In this document: positions 5,652 through 9,074 of the stretch, piece after piece
Position numbering within the stretch: position 1 is the stretch's first letter
Layout: the number at the start of each line of letters is the position of its first letter
Origin: Deltaproteobacteria bacterium
GTDB taxonomy: Bacteria > Myxococcota > Myxococcia > Myxococcales > Myxococcaceae
Assembly (NCBI GenBank): GCA_016875515.1
Contig: VGRA01000069.1
Span: forward strand, 1-9,074
DNA length: 9,074 nucleotides
Direction of reading: 5' to 3'
Translations under genes and position numbers: made by a program
Notes under the pieces: model-generated
The model's database searches: none
What the model saw: the letters and a program-made list of their open reading frames with translations, nothing else
What the model was told of the DNA's origin: nothing

Positions 5652-6153
5652 CTACACGCCCCTTCCGCCCTCCACTCCGGCAGGGATCCGGAAGCCCGGG
5701 TAGGCGAACGCACTGGAAATGACTTGGCAGTCCCGCTCCGTCACGCCCGCGCCGCGGCATACCGGGTACCACTCCGCCTTCACCGTCGCCTCGACGCGGT
5801 CCACCAGCGCCGTGGCCTCGTCCGGTGGCAGCAGGAAGCGCGCAGCCTGGGAGAGGGCGTTGGCCGCGTTCGCCCACCGCCCGAAGTCTCCCACGGTGAG
5901 GGCCAGGTCCCTGCGCTCGGCGCTGACGGGCACGGCCGGCGTCAGGTCATACGCCAGCGAGAGCCGCCACCCGCGTCCCCGCGCCAGCAAGGCGTGGTTC
6001 CTCGGGTGGTCATCCGTGTTGGAGATGGGCGCGTTGAAGCGGATCTCCCCGCCCATCCCGGGACAGTTCGAACCTTCCTGCCACGACGGGCTGCACCTCA
6101 CCCGGCAGGGTCACGTAGACAAAACAGCGCCGCAGCTGCCCCTCAGAAGTCAT
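5652..6153 (-). pseudogene. Broken HipA-type kinase gene (internal deletion and frame change)
   Basis: An ATG at 6153, overlapping the end of the upstream Xre gene by 11 bases, begins a HipA-like N-terminus (CFVYVTLPGEVQPVVAGRFE). This frame ends at 6010 in unrelated sequence. From about 6056 a different frame carries a HipA C-terminal kinase lobe: FNAPISNTDDHPRNHALL, then LSLAYDLTPAVP, and on to GFRIP near the stop at 5652. HipA phosphorylates targets on Ser/Thr. The NTDDHPRN catalytic loop and the following YD are still readable, but the middle of the protein (nucleotide-binding and autophosphorylation region) is missing. About 30 N-terminal and 125 C-terminal residues remain of a family usually over 400 aa. 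This is most likely a dead gene from one deletion near 6056-6070. The C-terminal frame has possible starts (for example at 6101), but no kinase could be complete. Confidence 0.8.
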
Positions 6154-6490
6154 TGTCGAGCCCTGCCGTGCCCACCGAGCGGCCACGCTGCCGCCCATGC
6201 GCCCGCGCCAGCCTCAGCCCCGCCTCGTCCAGGCCAGGGTCCCCCAGCCGCTCGAACGCCCCCAGCAGCCCGTACGCCCACAGGAGGGCCACCGACACGG
6301 CAATGCCCGAGGACGGCTTCCCGCGCTCGGCGTCCCGCACTGCCCGCACCCCCGCACCCACCCGCTCGGCCGCCTGCTGCAGCGTCCAGCCACGCCGCAG
6401 CCGGGCGTCCCGCAGCTGGGCTCCCAGCTGCTTCAGCGCAGCCTCCACCGGGTAGGGAGGGTGGGTGAAAAGGGGGTTGGTCGCGGCCAT
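6143..6490 (-). CDS. HipB-like Xre-family HTH antitoxin/repressor
   Basis: The 115-aa protein has a Cro/CI helix-turn-helix: LGAQLRDARLRRGWTLQQAAERVGAGVRAVRDAERGKPSS (about 21-60). An Ala/Leu-rich helix and a basic tail (ARAHGRQRGR) follow. It precedes and overlaps the hipA relic by 11 bases in the same direction, the usual HipB-HipA order. HipB proteins bind the operator at their own promoter and sequester the HipA kinase. Here the kinase is broken, so this gene is an orphan regulator. Start ATG 6490 is preceded by GAAGG and by a palindrome and promoter-like sequence suited to autoregulation. Confidence 0.82.
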   Translation of the reverse strand: MAATNPLFTHPPYPVEAALKQLGAQLRDARLRRGWTLQQAAERVGAGVRAVRDAERGKPSSGIAVSVALLWAYGLLGAFERLGDPGLDEAGLRLARAHGRQRGRSVGTAGLDNDF

Positions 6491-6493
6491 TGA

Positions 6494-6509
6494 ATGCCTT
6501 CAAGGGCAT
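6494..6509. promoter_or_regulatory. Palindromic candidate operator for the HipB-like protein
   Basis: Perfect 5-bp arms ATGCC and GGCAT are separated by 6 bases, 4 bp upstream of the hipB-like start. The palindrome overlaps the Shine-Dalgarno and abuts the predicted -10 box. Position and symmetry fit an autoregulatory Xre operator. The arms differ from the E. coli TATCC-N8-GGATA hip operator. Confidence 0.5.
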
Positions 6510-6535
6510 GATATTGATGTTTTCGTTCTCTTCAA
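6508..6535 (-). promoter_or_regulatory. Candidate sigma-70-type promoter of the hipB-like gene
   Basis: On the - strand: TTGAAG (6535-6530), a 16-bp spacer, then TATCAT (6513-6508), within a locally AT-rich patch that stands out in this GC-rich window. The -10 matches 5 of 6 consensus bases and the -35 matches 4 of 6. It overlaps the palindromic operator, as expected of an autoregulated module. Confidence 0.5.
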
Positions 6536-6564
6536 ATCCCTCCACCCGACGCAGCCCCGGTGCA

Positions 6565-6618
6565 CACGCTGGAGGGCGCCCGACGCGTGGCGGCGGGACT
6601 GTGGGACCTCGCCTTCCC
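6565..6618 (+). pseudogene. Relic of a DGR-type reverse transcriptase 3' end
   Basis: Ungapped similarity to RT bases 2243-2296: the first 18 bases are identical, 44 of the first 49 match, and 47 of 54 match overall. The reading frame is kept, TLEGARRVAAGLWDL here against TLEGARSVAAGLWGH in the RT C-terminus. No upstream RT sequence (no YVDD) accompanies it. It lies just beyond the end of the hydrolase gene, on the RT's strand. This is best read as the remnant of a second RT copy, or as duplicated RT 3' sequence left by rearrangement. Confidence 0.7.
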
Positions 6619-7799
6619 TAAGGCAGCGGGTGGCCCCGCAGGAACCCGAGCATGTCCGGCTCGTGGTCCACGCCGCTCCGGTCTGCCACGCCGTCCGGCC
6701 ACTGCACGTGCTGCAGCATGGCCCCGGCCTTGATGCAGAACCGGTCGCACGCCCCCACGGTGCCGTCCCGCTCCACCACCCGGTCCACCACCGTCCCGCC
6801 CAGTTCGCCCCGCAGGCGCGCCGCCCACGCCGTGACGTCAAAGCCGGGGGGAAGGTCCAGCGCCTGTGCCTGCGCCGCGTCACACCCCACCACGCTGCAG
6901 GCCCGGTGGATGAGCATCACCGGCAACGGCGCAACGGGCGGGGAGGCGAGCGCGCACCCGGACAGCTCCGCCGTGGGGGCCTGGAAGGGGTCTGCCCCGT
7001 CAAATGCCACCACCGCGGCCACCCGGTTCCCGCCCGGGGTGGGCGTGCGCCTTCGGAACAGCGCATAGGCCTGCGCGAAGAAGGCGCCGTTGGACCACCC
7101 AGCCAGGTAGATGCGCGCCGGGTCCACCATCCCCGTGGCGACCAGGTCGTCCACGAGCGTGTCGAGCGAGCGCGCGTCTGCGTTGTCCACCTCACCCTCG
7201 AACGCCCGGTGGTACAGGTCATGCCGGGACGCGGGCGGGTTGCCGTTCTCGTTCCGCTGGTTGCGCCCCTGGTGGGCGGCGAGCACGAACCCGCCCACGC
7301 CGTCCCCCGAAAGGTCAAAGCCCGGGGCCTTCGCCCGCAACGAGGTGGTGTCGTAGACGGCGGACGCGCTGCCGCCCGCGCCATGCAGGTAGACGACGAG
7401 CGGGCGCGGGGTGGCCGCCGTGGCGGTGGCCGGCACGTAGACGCAGGCCGCGCGCGTGACGCCGTCCGTCACCCAGGTGCGCGGCGGGCCGTCGTCGAAC
7501 AGCGGGCGCCCCTCGCGCGTGGTCCGGCAGGTGGGCAGCGTGAGCGGCTCGGCCAGGGTGCGGCGCTCCAGCCCCACCAGCGCGTCCTCGCACGGGTCGT
7601 CCGCGCTGCACAGCGGGGCGCCCTCGCACAGACCCGTCTCCCCGTCACAGAGCTCACCGCGCGCGCACGGTTCACCCTCCCCTCCCCCGTCTGCCGGGCC
7701 CGCGTCCCCACCGCCCCCCCACCTGCGACCGCTGCAGCCCGGTACGAGCAGAAGAAGCAGGAGTGGCATCACCCGGCACGCGCTCAAGCAGCTGTTCAT
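6618..7799 (-). CDS. Secreted lipoprotein alpha/beta-hydrolase (PHB depolymerase/feruloyl esterase-like)
   Basis: The 393-aa product has a lipoprotein signal peptide (PLLLLLLVPGC, lipid Cys22) and a Gly/Asp-rich linker. A short Cys-rich segment (CARGELCDGETGLCEG) typical of myxobacterial lipoproteins follows, then an alpha/beta-hydrolase domain. Hydrolase features are the oxyanion strand LVVYLHGAGG (134-143), the nucleophile elbow GWSNG (234-238, Ser236), and a late QHVQWPDG (363-370) whose His364 matches the catalytic His context of PHB depolymerase/LpqC-like esterases. The acid residue is not clear: the usual HGTxD segment is replaced by LIHRACSVVGCD. The product probably hydrolyses an ester outside the inner membrane; the substrate is unknown. 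ATG 7799 was chosen because it follows GGAGGGGGGGG and gives the signal peptide; ATG 7769 is a weaker alternative. The stop codon abuts the RT relic. Confidence 0.82.
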   Translation of the reverse strand: MNSCLSACRVMPLLLLLLVPGCSGRRWGGGGDAGPADGGGEGEPCARGELCDGETGLCEGAPLCSADDPCEDALVGLERRTLAEPLTLPTCRTTREGRPLFDDGPPRTWVTDGVTRAACVYVPATATAATPRPLVVYLHGAGGSASAVYDTTSLRAKAPGFDLSGDGVGGFVLAAHQGRNQRNENGNPPASRHDLYHRAFEGEVDNADARSLDTLVDDLVATGMVDPARIYLAGWSNGAFFAQAYALFRRRTPTPGGNRVAAVVAFDGADPFQAPTAELSGCALASPPVAPLPVMLIHRACSVVGCDAAQAQALDLPPGFDVTAWAARLRGELGGTVVDRVVERDGTVGACDRFCIKAGAMLQHVQWPDGVADRSGVDHEPDMLGFLRGHPLP

Positions 7800-8044
7800 C
7801 TCAGCCCCCCCCTCCGGACACGGCACGCTCACCTCCGCCACGGACAGCGGCCGGCCCATGTCCCGTGCGCACCTTACCTGCAACTGCGTGGCCTGCGCCG
7901 GCGCCACCCCCCATGTGCCGCCGGAAGTCGCTGGGGTCCAGGCTCGGCCCATGGACACGTTGGCCGCGGAGGCACCGTCCTCCTGGACGGACCGCCGGGC
8001 AACGCCGGGCGCTGCAGTTCATCCCCCGTTAGAGTCCCTCCACC
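7800..8044. other. Divergent intergenic region between hydrolase and metallophosphoesterase
   Basis: This 245-bp stretch should hold both genes' promoters. There is no convincing sigma-70 box. The only structure seen is a perfect inverted repeat ccgtcc-tcct-ggacgg at 7975-7990, about 55 bases before the metallophosphoesterase start. Confidence 0.5.
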
Positions 8045-9074
8045 ATGCCGTCCTGGTCCCGCCTCCTCTTCTTCACCCTCTTCGCCGGCACCGCGCTGTT
8101 CGTCCTCCACGCGTGGCTCTACCGGCGGCTCGTGGCGGACCATACGAACAACCCCCGGCTCCGGCGCGCGGCCATTGCCCTCTTCGCGCTGCTGTCCGTG
8201 GGCGCCGTGGCGGGGCGCTTCCTCGGCTACATGCTGAACCCGAACAGCGGGCGCCTCCTCACCGTGGCCCTCTTCTCCTACAGCGGGCTGGCGCTCTACG
8301 TGGCCTTCGCGCTGCTGCTGGTGGAGCCGCTGCGGCGCTGGCGCCTGCGCAGGCTCGCCCCCGCGGTGCCGGTGCACCCGCCCGTTTCAGCAGCTACGCC
8401 ACCGGCCACCGTGATGAACGACCCTGCCACCGCCGTGGCCCAGGCGCCAACGCCCGCGCCCGCACCCACCCGCCGCGACGCCCTCACCGCCCTCCTCTCC
8501 GGCTCCGCGCTCGCGGCCGGCAGCGGCGCCGCCGCCTTCGGCGTCTACCGCGCCTTCGACAAGCCGGAAGTCACCGAAATCCCCGTCCGCCTGCCGAAGC
8601 TGCCCCGGGCACTGGACGGCTTCACCTTCGTCCACCTCTCGGACATCCACGTGGGCAGCCTCATCCAGGAGCGCTTCCTGCGCGTGCTGGTGGAGGTGGC
8701 GCTGGCGCAGAAGCCGGACGCGGTGGCCATCACCGGGGACCTGGTGGACGGCAGCGTGGCGCAGCTGGGCAAGTACGTCCGCGAGCTCAACGGCCTCCGC
8801 GCCCGCCACGGCACCTGGTTCGTCACCGGCAACCACGACGTCTACTCCAACCACGACGCCTGGTGCCGCGCGCTGGAGGGCTTCGGCTGGAACGTGCTGC
8901 GCAACCGCCGGGTGCAACTGGGAGATGCCGGCGCCTCGTTTGACCTGCTCGGCATTGACGACCCGTTCGCCTTCCGCGGCGGGGACAACGACGCGGGGCT
9001 GCAGGCGGCGCTCGAGGGCAGGGACCCGGAGCGCGCCTCGGTGCTGCTGGCCCACCGGCCCGAGCTGCCCGAGC
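8045..9074 (+). CDS. Membrane-anchored metallophosphoesterase, 3' end outside window
   Basis: 343 codons are present, open to the right edge. Hydrophobic segments at about 6-26, 41-62, 72-93 and 147-168 predict four membrane helices. The last follows twin arginines (TRRDALTALLSGSALAAG), a Tat-like arrangement also seen before soluble YkuE/YaeI-type enzymes. The catalytic domain begins at about 193 with the calcineurin-like motifs in order: LSDIHVG (D200, H202), GDLVDG (D232), GNHD (N263, H264) and AHRPE (H337), which bind a dinuclear metal centre. YaeI/YkuE relatives act on phosphodiesters or lipid A precursors; the substrate here is unknown. A Pro/Ala linker (105-142) separates the membrane part from the domain. 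There is no strong Shine-Dalgarno before ATG 8045. It is divergent from the lipoprotein hydrolase and probably unrelated to the DGR. Confidence 0.9.
   Translation, partial: MPSWSRLLFFTLFAGTALFVLHAWLYRRLVADHTNNPRLRRAAIALFALLSVGAVAGRFLGYMLNPNSGRLLTVALFSYSGLALYVAFALLLVEPLRRWRLRRLAPAVPVHPPVSAATPPATVMNDPATAVAQAPTPAPAPTRRDALTALLSGSALAAGSGAAAFGVYRAFDKPEVTEIPVRLPKLPRALDGFTFVHLSDIHVGSLIQERFLRVLVEVALAQKPDAVAITGDLVDGSVAQLGKYVRELNGLRARHGTWFVTGNHDVYSNHDAWCRALEGFGWNVLRNRRVQLGDAGASFDLLGIDDPFAFRGGDNDAGLQAALEGRDPERASVLLAHRPELPE

Noticed and set aside
5596..5877. N-terminal extension of the variable protein up to 5877
   Set aside because: It overlaps the hipA C-terminal fragment in another frame and would bury the signal peptide; ATG 5595 has a good Shine-Dalgarno and a proper export signal.
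7800..7958. Upstream start of the hydrolase at 7958
   Set aside because: The extension has no recognisable content and would place the lipoprotein signal peptide internally; ATG 7799 has a strong Shine-Dalgarno.
6465..8237. Long + strand open frame (590 codons) opposite the hydrolase gene
   Set aside because: It is an antisense shadow of a GC-rich gene: Arg/Pro/His-rich, no domain signature, and it runs through the hydrolase and into the metallophosphoesterase in the wrong frame.
1..9074. A second VR or a second target gene
   Set aside because: Apart from 3203-3311 and 3807-3918, no other copy of the TR core (the GGCTTTCGTTGCGCC block) was seen by eye on either strand.

Overview
The window is very GC-rich, with G/C strongly favoured at third codon positions. 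It carries lipoprotein genes with Gly-rich spacers and a collagen-like/FGE-fold surface protein. Together these suggest a member of the Myxococcota (Myxococcus/Corallococcus/Archangium type). This placement is inferred from composition and gene style only.

The centrepiece is a diversity-generating retroelement (DGR), roughly 1287-5595, with all core parts recognisable. (i) A reverse transcriptase on the + strand (1287-2387) has the YVDD active site and the DGR-type IGNQTSQ motif in place of the QGxxxSP of other RTs. (ii) A gene for a secreted or lipid-anchored surface protein on the - strand (3805-5595) ends in a formylglycine-generating-enzyme/C-type-lectin-like domain, and its last 37 codons are the variable repeat (VR, 3807-3918). 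(iii) An Avd-like four-helix-bundle gene lies on the - strand (3256-3699). (iv) A template repeat (TR, 3203-3311, read on the - strand) overlaps the end of avd. TR and VR differ at 15 aligned positions; all 15 are adenines in the TR (14 A-to-T, 1 A-to-G), the signature of adenine-specific mutagenic retrohoming. There is also one in-frame codon length difference.

The layout is unusual. VP(VR)-avd-TR run in the usual order on the - strand, but the RT is on the opposite strand. It is separated from the TR by a MntA/HepT-type nucleotidyltransferase-HEPN toxin-antitoxin pair co-directional with the RT (2403-3025). The two transcription units converge on about 180 bp (3026-3202), which should hold the 3' part of the DGR template RNA.

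Left flank (1-1266, - strand): an AlbA_2/Schlafen-type ATP-binding protein running off the window edge, with five perfect 12-bp VTPQ-encoding repeats. Its start lies only 20 bp from the first possible RT start, divergently. Right flank, - strand: a hipBA-type locus with an intact Xre/HipB-like gene and a hipA broken by a large internal deletion (5652-6490), then a 54-bp relic of a second RT 3' end (6565-6618, + strand), then a lipoprotein alpha/beta-hydrolase (6618-7799). Divergent from this, a membrane-anchored metallophosphoesterase (8045 to the edge) is on the + strand.

Working model: the RT and Avd copy the TR RNA error-prone at adenines. The cDNA replaces the VR, reshaping up to 14 Asn-coded surface positions of the FGE-fold tip of a cell-surface protein. 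The TA pair and the hipBA/RT relics suggest an accessory island with repeated rearrangement.
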